Shown in pieces: positions 46,035-57,555 of a stretch of 64,000 bases of DNA. The translations under genes were made by a program, and so were the position numbers. The stretch is from Aedes albopictus. Lineage: Eukaryota; Arthropoda; Insecta; Diptera; Culicidae. The notes beneath the pieces were generated by a model. It was not told where the DNA came from. It worked only from the letters and a program-made list of their open reading frames with translations, and searched no databases. The stretch lies in NCBI RefSeq assembly GCF_035046485.1, contig NC_085138.1, positions 22,662,800-22,726,799 on the forward strand, given 5' to 3'. Position 1 is the stretch's first letter. Every line of letters starts with the position of its first letter.

Positions 46035-46360
46035 AAGATGAGTTCCTGGAGGGTATCTCTGGAGGAATTCCCGGAGATATTCCTGCCGGAATCGTTGCGG
46101 GAATTCCCGGAGTAATCTCTGAAGGATTTCCTGGGGAACCCCTGGAGAAATTCCTGGAGGAGTTCTTGAAGGTATATCTAGAGGAATTCCAGAGAAATTC
46201 CTGCAGGAATTTCCGGTGGAATCTCTGGAGGAATTCCAGAAAGAATTCCTGTAGAAATCGCAGGAGGAATTCCTGAAGAATTTTCAAGAGGAGTTCCTGA
46301 AGAAATTCCAGGAGGAAGTGTTGAAGAAATCGCAGAAGGAATTCTTGAAAACATATTTGA
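46035..46360. repeat. GGAATTCC-type array, purine-rich on +
   Basis: Clear units such as GGAGGAATTCCCGGAG and GGAATTCCTGAAG. The open frames in it are array translations. Confidence 0.85.
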
Positions 46361-46714
46361 GCCTGCTGAGCTTGCTCGAGGATTCTTGAAGAATTTTGGA
46401 GTGTTTATAGAGTTTTTATGATAACTGAAGAATTCAGATGAATAACTGAGTTCACTTAAATAGCTTTCTCGAGGATTCTTGAAGAGTTGGAGAGTATTAT
46501 GATGCATATTGCCCATTTTACTTGCATTTTACCAGATTTTGCTGGTATGTCTGAAACATACTAGAAAAACTTGTAATTAGAAGGCACGAAATGTTGCTAA
46601 TTGGCAAATTGTGAGATGAAATTTGTGAAAAAACGACGCATACTAATTAGACATCAGCAAAGCAAACTGCCTGGTGGCTAGGTATGCGGAGTGCGAGAGT
46701 AAGTCTCGGCTTCA

Positions 46715-46745
46715 TATAAATAATTCGCTCGCACTTGTAGTCAGT
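46715..46745 (+). promoter_or_regulatory. TATA box plus initiator
   Basis: TATAAATA at 46715-46722 and TCAGT at 46741-46745; the initiator A is 28 bp after the first T of the box, the normal arthropod Pol II spacing. A sequence like the upstream part (GGTTGGCTAGGTATG) recurs near 51890. Confidence 0.45.
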
Positions 46746-46871
46746 GGGCACAAACAGGAGTGTGTTGTGGATTGGCATCTAAGCCGAAAAGAGAGATGAG
46801 TTTGTGAAATAGGAGTGTTCACGGTGCGGCTTCGGTGTCAGTTTGGTTTTCTATTCCCCAGAACCATTACC

Positions 46872-46945
46872 TGTTCTGTGGCTTAGTTGTTTAAAGCGCC
46901 GGTCTAGCGAATACGGAGTCGTGGGTTCGAATCCCACCAGAACGG
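46872..46945 (+). tRNA. tRNA-like sequence, probably pseudo-tRNA or SINE head
   Basis: Seven-base acceptor stem TGTTCTG/CAGAACG (one U-G), D stem GCTT/AAGC, perfect T arm GTGGG-TTCGAAT-CCCAC, box A-like TGGCTTAGTTGTTTA and box B GGTTCGAATCC. The anticodon arm (CCGGTCTAGCGAATACGG) pairs poorly, so the isotype cannot be set; an AGC loop would suggest Ala. A T7 run at 46956-46962 could terminate Pol III. Confidence 0.5.
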
Positions 46946-47282
46946 CAGAATGTGATTTTTTTCACAAATTTCATCTCTCAATTTGCCAATTAGCAACATT
47001 TCGTACCTTCTAATTACAAGTTTTTCCAGTATGTTGGAGAGTATTCCTCGATATTTTGTGATTATTTAGGAATTCTAATGAATATCTGAGTTTGCTGAGC
47101 TTATTCGAGATTCTTGAAGAATTTTAGAGTATTCCTCGATTTTACGTAGGATTCTTGAAGAATTTGGGAATATTTCTCGATTTTTTGTGATTATTTAGGA
47201 ATGCTAAAGAATATCTGAGTTTGCAGAGCGTATTCGAGGATTCTTGAAGAATTTGAGAATATTCTTCGATTGTTTGTGATTA

Positions 47283-48335
47283 CCCAAGTAACCAGTAAGC
47301 ATTTAAAATAGCATTCCTTCAGCATTATAGTAGCCTTTACGACAAGGCGTTTAATGCTAATTAGCCGTATATGCGCCTATAGTGCTACCTCACAGCAGGT
47401 TTTGGCAAAATAACGGGCTGTCTTAGTGCTATCCCTTCAGGAACGTCGTGACGAAATGTCAAAGAAGCGTAACGCCTCGTCGAGCAAAAAAAAAAACAAA
47501 AATAGATTGACGTCTGCTTCTCGTTCTCTCAGCCTGCTTCCCCGCTTCATCGTCCTTCCATATTCCAGCCGGTGCTAGGTGGTACTTTTTTGCTGATTTT
47601 TGTAGTGATGTAGGTTTGAACTTACGATCCGGAGATTGATTAATCATATCTGCTTCGGATTCTGTTGCTCCTGATCCACGATGCTAAAGCTGTCCCGGTG
47701 GCGTGCGTTGATTTAGTCGCCAATATAAAGAATGATTCGATAACAGCTTCAGATTCAACATCCAAAACTTGTTTTCATTGAGATATTTCATTGTGGTAGA
47801 GCATTACGATCCTTTTAAATATCTGTGGAATAAGATTGTTTCTTCCCTCTTTCAAACAATCCTATGATCCACCAAAGCATCCACCTATTCGGCACATATT
47901 TTCCGACGAAATGATAAATAATTGGTGATTTTTTGATGGACAAGTTCCCAATCCAATCCAGCTGCAGTAATGTTTTCTTTGGTGCTTTTGGATGAGTAGG
48001 GGAAAATGAAGAAACAAATAAGATACACAAATTTGTAAACAGAAGCATAGGCTTTGTAAGAGAGAGACAAAATGTATTGCCAAATGCGTAACATATCTCT
48101 CAACCTTTTTGCTCCTAGCATTTAAAGAGCAGTTGAAAAGCATTCTGTATGCTCCCAAGTGAAACCACTTCAAGCAGTTGAAATGCTAATTAACAGCCGA
48201 ATGCTTTTGAGCAGCACAGCTTATGCTAACTCAAGGCAGCTATGCATTCGAACTGCTTATGTAGGGCAGCAAGCAGTTGAAATGCGTGATACGGGCTGAT
48301 ACACGGCTTATTCAAATGCTTAGTGGTTACCTGGG
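47283..48335. mobile_element. 1-kb TIR element, TA duplication
   Basis: Ends CCCAAGTAACCAGTAAGCAT and the complement of CCCAGGTAACCACTAAGCAT, flanked by TA at 47281-47282 and 48336-48337. The right part repeats AGCAGTTGAAATGC-like words. No transposase; minus-strand frames at 47815-48173 overlap each other and have no domain. Confidence 0.65.
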
Positions 48336-48684
48336 TATATAGGAATTTTAATGAATATTTGAGCCTGCTGAGCTTGCTCGAGGATTCTTGAAGAATTTTA
48401 GAGTATTTATAGAGTTTTTATAACTGAAGAATTCAGATGAATATCAGATGAGTTCCCTTAGCATTCTCGAGCATTCTTGAAGAGTTGGAGAGTATTCCTC
48501 GATATTTTGTGATTATTTAGGAATTCTAATGAATATCTGAGTTTGCTGAGCTTATTCGAGATTCTTCAAGAATTTTAGAGTATTCCTCGGATTTACGATA
48601 ACTGGAAATTCAGATGAATACTTGTGTTCACTGAGCATGCTTGAGGATTCTTGAAGACTTTTAGAATATTCATCGAATATTGTG

Positions 48685-49206
48685 CAGGGATAGGGTGCGA
48701 CTCAAAACTCTTTGCGTGCCGCACGCTCTGCTACGAGACAGCACAACAAACTAGAAGGAGACGAGTACGCGCAATCGGTTGTGTGTTGCTCGCTTACTTT
48801 GCCGCGCGCTGGAGCTCTCCTGTCTCTCACGCTCTGTCGTATGCACTCTCTCGGTGCTTGTCTCCGTGCTTTGCACTTGGCTTGATACTACGCACAATTG
48901 GATAAATTTCGAATCAAACGACCAATCACTTGTCAACCCTTGACAAGCTTAACAACTTTGCCGAAAACACAAACTCTTCAATTAATTTATTAATTGATTT
49001 TTTCTGTTTGGAGACAAGCGCAGTCCCAAGCACCGTGCATTACTTCCCTGCGCCGTAGAGCTATAGTGCTGCGATTGTCTCTCGCACAATTACGAAAGCT
49101 CTCACTCATACGTCTCTTGTCTCTCGGCAAAACGGGAGACGAGCACTTGCGATTGTGTGAAGCACACGCTTTTTTCACACCGCACGGTGCATGCCGCCAA
49201 TCCCTG
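48685..49206. mobile_element. 522-bp hAT-type MITE, TSD ATATTGTG
   Basis: Ends CAGGGATAGG and CCAATCCCTG, flanked by ATATTGTG at 48677-48684 and 49207-49214. The interior is GC-richer than the host minisatellite and rich in TGTCTCTC-like words; the short frames inside are not genes. Confidence 0.75.
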
Positions 49207-49265
49207 ATATTGTGATTATTTGGAAATACTAATGAATATCTGAATTTGATGAGATTATTCGGGAA

Positions 49266-50160
49266 TTAGTGGGTTCAGATTTTAAATTCGTGTTCGTAAA
49301 CACTGCGAAATAACGCTTCATTTATGTAACCGGGCCCAGTGCGCAAAAGAGGCATGGTTTACAAAACGACAGATAACTTTTGAAAGAAGAAAAAGACATC
49401 TTTAATTTTTTGTTGTGTTATGTATACATGTCTCAGCTTTCAATTGATGCAAAAAAATTGAAAATGGATGTTTGCCATCATGGTAAAAAAAATGTTTTGG
49501 AATAAAAATCCAAGATGGCGGCCAAAATCAATATGGCCGACCCATTTTTTTTTTATTATTGTTAATAGTAACTCTATCTTTCCTCGTTTCAACAACAATT
49601 TGTTTTGAGGTGGTTTTAGGAAAAACTTTCGAGTTATAATGGTTTAAATAAGCCACCATTTGGCCAAAATCTGGGTCTGCAAAAATTGTTGTGGCTCTAA
49701 CAATTTGAGTAACCAAATTGCATTTTCCTGATTTTTTTAGCGAGGACTTCCAGAAAATCGCCACCTTAAACATGTTTGAAGACAAGGTGTAAATAGTGGG
49801 CCGGTCTCAGCGAGAATTACTCAACTGTTGAAGGCACTGGCAATTGACGATTTCTAAAAAAATGCTGGAGAAATTCTGAAAGATATTTCTAAAGCAATAT
49901 CTGTCTGAAAAATTGCCCAAGAGATTGCCAAAGAAATTTCAAAAGGAATTGCCTGAGAAGTTTCCAAGGGAGTTGGAAAGTTTCCCAAGGAATTCCATTA
50001 AAACTATCAAACTATACCTAAATAAACTGAAAACATAATTCCAGTCAAATCAATTTACAAAAAAAAGAATGTCAAAAAAGTTTTTGGAAAAAAATCCAAA
50101 AAAAATTGATGAATCAATTTTCAAAGAAATTGCCAAAAGAGCTTTCCCAAACAAATCTCA
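49266..50160. other. spacer with a weak array piece
   Basis: No gene recognised. 49850-50010 is a degraded GGAATTCC-type stretch (AAAGAAATTTCAAAAGGAATTGCC). The frame 50069-50281 has no domain. Confidence 0.45.
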
Positions 50161-50595
50161 AATCAGTGACTCGCTTCCAGCCCTGAAGTCTGATAATCGC
50201 AACCGCGCGCGTATCGAATCGAATCGAAGTGAGTTAATAGCAACATCAGCAGCAGAAGTGGCGCTAAGGCTAAGCTTGTGACTCCGTTCGCTGGCAGCAA
50301 ATGAAAGTGACATGAAGGGAAAAGTGCGATGAGATAATATTTAAATATTGAATATCGGTGACGAACAACATAACCCCGGGCTGAAGGCTGACTTCTTGTT
50401 CGATCAGGCAGTTGGTATTAACAGTGTAGAAAACCTGACCGACTGACTAAGCTCTCGCAGGCCGTCGTTGGAGAGCTTTCTTTAGGTAGTGCAGACAACG
50501 ACAACAGCCGAGGGAGAGGTTTAGACTCAGCAGCGGACTTGTGCACAAATCGACGAAGAGAAATTTTTTCGATCGGTTAAGCCTTACGCGGAAAT
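50160..50595 (+). promoter_or_regulatory. probable promoter and 5' UTR of the secreted-protein gene
   Basis: Composition shifts to GC-richer here, with no open frame or array. Phrases typical of insect 5' UTRs (GACAACGACAACAGCC) precede the ATG. The start site is not resolved; TCAGGCAGTTGG at 50403 is a possible initiator region. No TATA box at a suitable distance. Confidence 0.4.
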
Positions 50596-50858
50596 ATGAG
50601 GGCGAGCGGTGGTGGTGGTGGTGGCGGCGGAGGCGGTAGTTGTGGCGTGGTGCGCAAAATGAGGTTAAACTGCGGACTGGTACTGTGGATGGCGGTTTGG
50701 ATTGTCACGCTGCAGCTGTTGGTTGCAACCGTCGTCGATGGGATTTATGTGGTGGAAAAAGGTGGTAGGAAATCCTTTGTTAAGCTCAGCCCGGCACAGT
50801 GGACCGAACCGGACCCGGACGGCATGTGGTCGTCGCTGCTGGAGGAGTACACTCTTGG
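50596..50858 (+). CDS. first coding exon of a secreted or membrane protein, partial
   Basis: ATG at 50596; 87 codons and two bases, then splice donor GTAAGT at 50859. The product starts with a Gly-rich run (residues ~5-14, from GGT/GGC repeats), then a second Met at 22 beginning a signal-peptide-like segment MRLNCGLVLWMAVWIVTLQL, with cleavage probably near VVDG. The mature start, IYVVEKGGRKSFVKL, is followed by an acidic/aromatic stretch ending EEYTLG. I do not recognise the family. The Gly run may be extra sequence upstream of the functional start at Met22. Coding-like composition and the donor site support a real gene whose later exons are not in view; all downstream sequence looks like repeat-filled intron. 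Confidence 0.65.
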
Positions 50859-51140
50859 GTAAGTTTTGGGGCAGTTGACTGCGTGCAATTCGGCATAAAC
50901 GGATATAAACATGAAGTATGTTTGAATTTTTAATTAAATGGGATGGTTCGATAATTATTCTTCTTCTTCTTGGTGTAACGTCCCCACTAGGACAAAGTAG
51001 TTTATAGTATCGTAGTACGTAGTAATCATACTTAAGCCTGGCAGTTATTCAAACTATAAATCAGGTGAAAGAGAGAAAAACTAGGACTAAGTAGCTACAT
51101 TGGAAGTTTAATCTATTAGCTATAGTTTTCATTCGATCAT
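50859..51140. other. start of the intron after the secreted-protein exon
   Basis: Begins with GTAAGTTTTGG. A TTCTTCTTCTT run at 50960 precedes the LINE fossil. Nothing else recognised. Confidence 0.4.
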
Positions 51141-51470
51141 TCAATCGTAAAGAGATTTTACTGCACGTTTGAAAGCGTTGAATGTTATTCGTTTCTTAAT
51201 TTCCGGGAATAACTGGTTCCATTGTTGCATCCCGTAGACCAGCAGGCTCTTCTTTTCTATCGTTGTGTGTGTGCCGATAACCAGGAAGTTCTTGCACACT
51301 TCATCTGTCCGTATTGAAGGTGTTGGAGAATGTACGGTTGAAGTGTTCTGTCCCAGGCTTGACAAAAGAAGCAGTATATCCGGTGCCTGCAATTGTTGGG
51401 TAGATCGTGCCCAAGTATTGTGCCTGTAGAGTCGTCCCCGGGAAGCTTCGGTTCCATTCAATCCTTTGGA
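51141..51470 (-). pseudogene. C-terminal fragment of a LINE ORF2
   Basis: Minus-strand frame ending at 51141. Residues such as STVHSPTPSIRTDEV, GMQQWNQLFPEIKKR and FNAFKRAVKSLYD match the style of the tail after the RT domain in many non-LTR retrotransposons (xWNxLPxxIKxxxTFxxFKxxxK). The upstream part of the frame (51471-51605) belongs to the TIR element next to it, so the fossil is truncated there. Confidence 0.5.
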
Positions 51471-52942
51471 CACGCCCGGATAAAAACTAACCATAGGGTA
51501 TTTGGTGAAAACCATTCCTGTACCATACAGTGTACCAGCTACAATATAGTGTATTGTAATGGAATGGTTCACTAAAAGCTTTGCACATTGGTAGCTATTA
51601 TACATTTACATCCGATCTTTATGTAACAATATATTATACTGTTTTTCTTACGTTTGAACTATTCACTATTCCGAAACAATCTTTTTCCGTGCATTTTTAA
51701 TTTTTTAGTCAGTTTATGATTTTTTCCGTGCTTTGTTTTGTTGATGTCCGTGACATTTTTGTTGCAAAGGAAATGAAAGAGAAAAAAGTGAATAAGTTGA
51801 AACATCTATTTAAAGTCAATAAAATGTTTAAATAAAGTGGTAAACCAGGTGTCCTAAGGACTGCATATCCAAGAGATATGGTTGGCTAGGTATGTAGAGT
51901 GCGATAAGAGGAATACGAATGTAGGTCAACCCGGAAAGACGCAGGCCAGATTACCGTAAATCAGTGGATGAGTTCAACACTATTCTTTCTCTTCTTCTCT
52001 CATGTGCAATTGCCTTGTACAACAACCGAATTAAATGCGATTTATCTTTGACATTTTTAACATAAGGACTGGACTGGACACTGAAACGACTTCTGAAATA
52101 AGTTCGTCTTCGCTTTTTAACCTAACTTATAGTTGAATCGAACTTGACAGTTTTTTCATGAGTTGTTATGTACACATTTCATAGTTCAGTCAAATTGGAG
52201 CCTCAATATTGCAATAATGGTTAAGCACCTTGTACCTCGTCACCCACTTCATGCAACTACATTTGTGGTCTAATAACACTTAGCGCGCTAGGCATAGTTC
52301 CATCATGCCGCTCAAAGTGTTGCCACAAATAATGCTTAGTTTCCAAAACCCGGTTATCTGGCTGGTGGGACATGGGAGCTTAAGCTTCAACTGTTAATGC
52401 AATCAGAGGCTACTCAGACTTAGACGAATTTAGGTTAGTTTGGCTAGAACTGCCATTATCAAAGGAACATGACGAGATAATACAACATTATATGGTTTAT
52501 CTAATGTAAAACAATACAACATAACAAAAGAGAACCATTCCAAAACCATGATTAAATTTATAACCAGTAGTGAAATTACAATTAAAAACAATATATTTAC
52601 GGTACATTTTATTGTTTGAAACCATACGTGTACCATACAATGTACGGTATATTAAAGCCCACGTATCAGTATTTCGAACAATTTATTTACAATAAAATGT
52701 ATGGTTTTGTAAAAAAATATATACGGAGAAAAATATTTTTTTATATTGTTACGATACTTAACAACCCCTATAGTATATTGTAAAAATCTCATTTACAATT
52801 CACTGTATGGTGTCTAACATTACATCTTATTGTTTTTGTATTTTTTATTTTTACAGTGGTGTTTATTGTAACAATATGGTTCTAAATAGTAATGTTACAA
52901 TACAACATTCGGTTTTTCTACTGTATTTTTTATTCGGGCGTC
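51471..52942. mobile_element. candidate 1.5-kb TIR element
   Basis: ACGCCCGGATAAAAA at 51472 and the inverted TTTTTTATTCGGGCGT ending at 52941 are the likely ends. Inside, words like ACCATACAATGTACGGTA and ACCATTCC recur in both orientations. No target duplication could be fixed and no transposase is seen. Confidence 0.4.
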
Positions 52943-54300
52943 CACTCCACTTTGCTCGAATTCCTTTCCTCCATTAGATTGCCCATATCTGATCCGCTTC
53001 ATATGTGTAACCACTCTGATTATGTGTTTCGTGTTCTTTTCGTTTGTTATTGACGTTGTTCCGCACCGCTACACTCGACCAAATGCCACTCTCAGATCTA
53101 TTTACATCTATTTACATCTTTCTCGTCGTTCAGAAAATTTCAGGAACTAAAAAAAATCCTAATTTATGCATCTAGTGGTGACGCTGCCTTTACCCAACGT
53201 ATCTAAATACCAAGGTAATATACTCCAACTATTATTCATGTATTAGTGAGAAAAGGAAAAAAAAACAAATAATAGTTATGAAATTTGTGTAGATTTGTAT
53301 GGGCGCATCACTATTTAGCAAACTTTTATGAGAAATTAGGCTCTCACATCATAGAAGCAATTATTAAAAGGCATCTCACTAGATAAAAAGTGACATCCAT
53401 GCAATTAATCAGAAAATATCGCCATTTGATAATCAATGACAACATTTCTTTAATTTATTCTAAACATAGTTTTACAGCATTTAGAAACGTTCAAACTAAT
53501 AAATCTTTACAAATTTTGCAGAAATAATGACATTCTAGAGTAAAATCACAAACTTTTCATAACTAACGCAGATATGTTAGTGTATCTGGTTATTGACATT
53601 TGCGGGAATATCTTACCATGATATTTAGATATGTTGGCCTTTACCCACGATCTTTTCATTGACGTTAACCGAAGTGTCCCAGAAACCTGGTATAGCCTTG
53701 TTTCAATTTTATCACACCATCCGCGCATACCTTTATATCTCATAAATAGGGTTGTTGGCGCAAGCGAGAAGAAAAACACAGTCTTTTAGTTGCCAAACTG
53801 TGCAGCTTCAAAGCTGCAAGAATATTTAATTATAAATAGATTTTACAAGTATAAAAGAATAAATCGACTTACATTTCTGTGTACTATCAACTTATCAAAC
53901 ATGCGCTACAATCAATATTATTATTTAAACTCTTTACTACAGAGTTTTTTTTTTACAAAACTAGGAGTACCTAGTACGTATTCAACAAACTCTGACTGAT
54001 TGAATAGCAATAACTGACTCTGTACAAACTGGCTGTTTCTATTGATATTACCCACAGGCTATCTGTCTAAGGTGTATCGGTGCGCATGAATAAGCCGTCT
54101 GCTTCACACATATGACTATTTGTTGCACCGCACAGTGGTTGCGGTAACAAGGGTCTTGTACCATTTGGGCAGGTGTACCTATTTTGGGCACTTGGCGCTA
54201 TAACTAAGTGAATTTCAAACCGATTGATTTGAATTTTTGTATATAGTTAGATACTACTGTGCCTAGCTCTATACAAAAATTCAAATCGAAATTCAGTTTA
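52943..54300. other. spacer with one hairpin
   Basis: AT-rich, no gene recognised. A hairpin with 25-nt arms (two mismatches) lies at 54226-54250 and 54263-54287. ATCACACCATCCGCGCAT at 53710 resembles ATCACGCCCTCCGCGCAT at 19298. Confidence 0.5.
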
Positions 54301-54910
54301 GAGTTTCTGCAAGAGCTTCGTGTATCTTACACACTTGAAGGCTAAGCAGAACTCTACGAGTACCATGCAGCTGTTGCCATCGAAGTTGCTGTATATTTCA
54401 TGCACAATCTGCTGTTTGAAGATACTTGGTGATCTGGTGAAGACGAATCTTCTCCAGTACTTTCAAAACCGGTGGAAGAAAGCTTATCGACCTGAAGTCT
54501 TATGGTTCGCTCGGACTGGTTACCTTCGGTGTTGGTGTAACGATTGCTTTCTTTTATCCAGCTGGAAAGCGCGTCTGTCTATGATGGCGTTATATAAATT
54601 TACCGGGAGAGGAAGAATGAATGGGCATCGCATTTTGATGAATATTATAGGAATGCTATCCGTTCCAGTTGCGTGGATTACTATTTCGTAGATTACTCCG
54701 TCAGCTTTATCAGTGCGCCTGAACTTGAACCGCCGCCGCGCCGGTAGGCACTATTGTTCCGCTGCATGCTGCTGTCGTGATTGTGCGCAGAAGTTGCTTG
54801 AGATTGTCCTGGTGGCTGAAGTTGCGTGGTAAAGTTGATCTACTCTACGTAAGTTTCTGAAGGTCTGTTTCTGCGGAGTTGGTTTTCTTACGCGAAGATG
54901 ACTTCGTGAT
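54300..54910 (-). pseudogene. fossil of a LINE ORF2 (endonuclease end and RT start)
   Basis: On the minus strand, scattered frames give FSDHEVIFA (end of an endonuclease-like domain, ~54860-54890), then KKAIVTPTPKVTSPSEP, DFRSISFLPPVLKVLEKIR and HQITKYLQT (~54400-54560), the standard opening of a non-LTR reverse transcriptase. Stops and frameshifts interrupt it throughout. The plus-strand frame at 54320-54691 is the shadow of this fossil. Confidence 0.5.
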
Positions 54911-54949
54911 CAGAGAAAGCTTTTGCTGTCGACGTCCATGCCTTAATAA

Positions 54950-55070
54950 TCAGGCTTATTCTGCGCGGCGTGTGACGTGAGACGACTAATGTAAATCAAA
55001 TGGGGCGATTCGACTTTTGTCACACCATTCGACTCATCTCACCTTACACGCCGCGCACAAAAGCCTGAAT
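54950..55070. mobile_element. ~117-bp MITE
   Basis: TCAGGCTTATTCTGCGCGGC at the left and its near-complement GCGCACAAAAGCCTGA at the right, with about 36 bp of inverted sequence each. It lies within the LINE fossil. Target duplication not clear. Confidence 0.55.
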
Positions 55071-56196
55071 TTTATCTGGAGAGTCTGTCACGAACAAGGC
55101 AATTGTAGAGGAGGCTTCGGGAATGCCAGTTGGGGGTTTACGTGAAGCAGTTAGGCTGAATGTTTCGTGTAGTCTTTGTTCGCAGACCTGTTAGATTTCC
55201 GATTGCATGTGCACTGTGCAGAAGACACGTTGATCCTGTCAAAGTTGAAATCTAGAAGGTCCAGTTGTAATTGCTTGTATTTCTGCAGAAGCAGTTGGTT
55301 ATTGGATGTGTTATACAACACCATAGATATACGAAGTGTTATACAATATTAAAGTTGTTGATTTTCGCTGTTATTGCCAGGTACTCCACGTGCTGGACAA
55401 TCGTAAAAGCAGGGTCTGCCTGCTGGCCTGTATCAGCCTGCTTCTCAGCTTAGTGTGCAGTGCTAATAAATATCTTTTAATGGACCAGTATTGTCGTGTG
55501 GTTGCGAATCTCTAGCTTACGCATCGCTATAGAATTCTGGCAACGAATGAAAAGTTATTTCAGATTGAAGACAAGAGAAGGAGAAAAATCTTGCACAACA
55601 CGTTGAAAATTTGGCGTGGTCAGGTGCGACAGTAGCGAAAAATGTTAATATCTCCAAAACCATTATGTGTGATGTGCTCAGATGTTATTAACCATGCCAT
55701 GAGGAAGTGTCCTCGGAAGATAGAAGTTTGTGTTCATGGATAAATCTGCATCAAATTCCAAGATTTGGCGAGCTCTGGGCATCGTCTCCTAAAATCACGA
55801 TAATGCCACCAAATGTGTACAAGGAGACTATTCTCAAGAATCGCGTGCTGCTTTTCAAAAATGCACACGAGGGATCTGTAGAGGTTTGAGCTACTTTGGC
55901 GAGCTGTCCCGACAGCCGGAGAAGTTCAGTGGTATCATCACGGATGGATAGTGTTTATAAGCGAAAAAACACTCAAATTTCACCTCTTTGGAATTCACTG
56001 AATTGCCCTTAATTTCGCAAGAAGAGAAATGTTTGGCAAAGTTTCTTTGCAATCCTTATCAGACTGGTGGAGGATCTCAGAATTCTACAGAGATTACTTG
56101 ATTGTGAGATAAATACGCCGAAGGGGTTGTTGCTAAAATTTACTACCATTGTGCAGAATTTTAAGAAAGCTATCATGGAAAAAATGAGAAAAGGTA
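55071..56196. other. unassigned block, possible transposon fossils
   Basis: A plus-strand frame near 55590-55680 reads like a helix-turn-helix (ATVAKNVNISKTIMCDVL), reminiscent of Tc1/mariner transposases, but stops follow and nothing further can be supported. The 60-codon frames at 55271 and 55707 have no domain. Confidence 0.3.
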
Positions 56197-57553
56197 CCGT
56201 CGTTGGGGGTGAGAATGGGTCAAAAAAGGATACTCAGAGATTGTTTGTTAAATAACAAATGCAATTGAAGTCAGAATAACTTTTTATTTGGTATGTATAC
56301 TCTTCTATGTGGTATTGATAGTTTAGCAAGAAAGTATTATATTATATGAATTGCCTACTAAACTACAAATGATTGAAAATTGACCCAATCTCACCCCTTA
56401 GAGGGGGTAAGAATGGGTCAACGTATTCGAAATCGCCTATCTATGAATATAAGTTAATTTTATTGATCATATCTAGTAAGCCTACTTAAAAAACAATATA
56501 ACCATGACTAAAAAAAACTTTTGTAATTTTAAAAGATGAATCCACCTAAAAGGGCTAGTACAACCGAAAAAAAAATGTTGAAATTTGATAAAATAACGTT
56601 TGTATGTTGCATCGCCATTTTTAGGCACCATAATCATCCTCATTTAAAGTTTCAACCTCCATGAGAGGAGGGGGGATTACAATGAGGGAGGGACGCATTG
56701 GAAGATTGCATGAGAAATGTTTGACCAACCAAAATTCGATGTTCATTCACTTTCCGACATTGTACTATGTTACCGGTTTTATAGCCCCTGTATTTCCTAA
56801 ATCCTACTACTGTCTGGTAGTTTCAGGATATTTCCTTAAAATTTCAAAAATGAGTGGAGAAGAAGGACGTTTTTAAATCTATTTTGTGAGCTTACGATAT
56901 TGCAGTACACTAAACGTAAGATGATGATTAGAAGAGCTGTACATATCCATGTTCATTGTTATAAATGATTTTAGGCACTAAACGTATGAACACACTCGCT
57001 TGACACTTCTGCGACATATTTTTGAAAAAAAGCGCAATTTTATGAAGATACGGTAAACATGGCATCACTTTCACATCAAATGGGGATTGGATAACAAGTT
57101 GAATTTTTAGTTAAGGTTATGTGCACTCGATAACTTGCTTGACCCAATCTCACCCCCATTTTTAATATTTAGACAGAAGGTCGAAAATATTGAATTTTTA
57201 TATAAAAAGTGCATTGACAGCCCACTTTTTCGTTGCATCAACCAGGTAATACCTACAGCTAACTACTAATAAGAAAATTTATGGTTAGGTGCTTGTGTAA
57301 AACATTGCGAAGGAGAAATTTTTTCAGAGTGATTTACTAGTAGTTTCATCATATAAGTTTAGCCACAATTTGAACAAAAACGATTATTGCAAAACAACTT
57401 TTTCTGCATCATGACGTGTAAAAACATCTCCTCTTTAAAATAATATAAAGTTTTCAATATAAATTAGCCATAGTTGATGAGCTATTTCAAATTTTATGTT
57501 TCTCCGTTTTGACCCAATCTCACTCCCAGACCCATTGTCACCCCTATCGACGG
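56197..57553. mobile_element. 1.36-kb Tc1/mariner-like element, TA duplication
   Basis: Ends CCGTCGTTGGGGGTGAGAAT and its near-complement finishing CCCCTATCGACGG, flanked by TA at 56195-56196 and 57554-57555. The word GACCCAATCTCACCCC or a close variant recurs at about 56382, 57142 and 57511, with complements at 56209 and 56400. No transposase. Confidence 0.65.
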
Positions 57554-57555
57554 TA

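Larger units (their letters stand above)
46499..47033. mobile_element. 535-bp insertion with 79-bp inverted repeats and a tRNA-like core
   Basis: TTGGAGAGTATT occurs at 46487-46498 and 47034-47045, consistent with a 12-bp target duplication, although the phrase also belongs to the host minisatellite. Inverted repeats at 46555-46633 and 46957-47035 are 79 nt and about 95% identical. Between them lie a TATA/initiator pair and a tRNA-like sequence. I know no named family with this layout. Confidence 0.6.
46361..49265. repeat. ~100-bp minisatellite, split by three insertions
   Basis: Units run like TGAGCTTGCTCGAGGATTCTTGAAGAATTTTAGAGTATT..., with variants containing TTGGAGAGTATTCCTCGA and GATTATTTAGGAATTCTAATG. 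They occupy 46361-46498, 47034-47280, 48338-48684 and 49207-49265. The gaps are the inserts at 46499-47033, 47283-48335 and 48685-49206. Non-coding. Confidence 0.7.

Noticed and set aside
46872..46945. Functional tRNA-Ala(AGC)
   Set aside because: The anticodon stem pairs poorly and the sequence lies inside a repeated insertion; recorded only as tRNA-like.
55590..56080. Tc1/mariner transposase fossil
   Set aside because: One helix-turn-helix-like run only, no DDE motifs and no ends; too weak to call.
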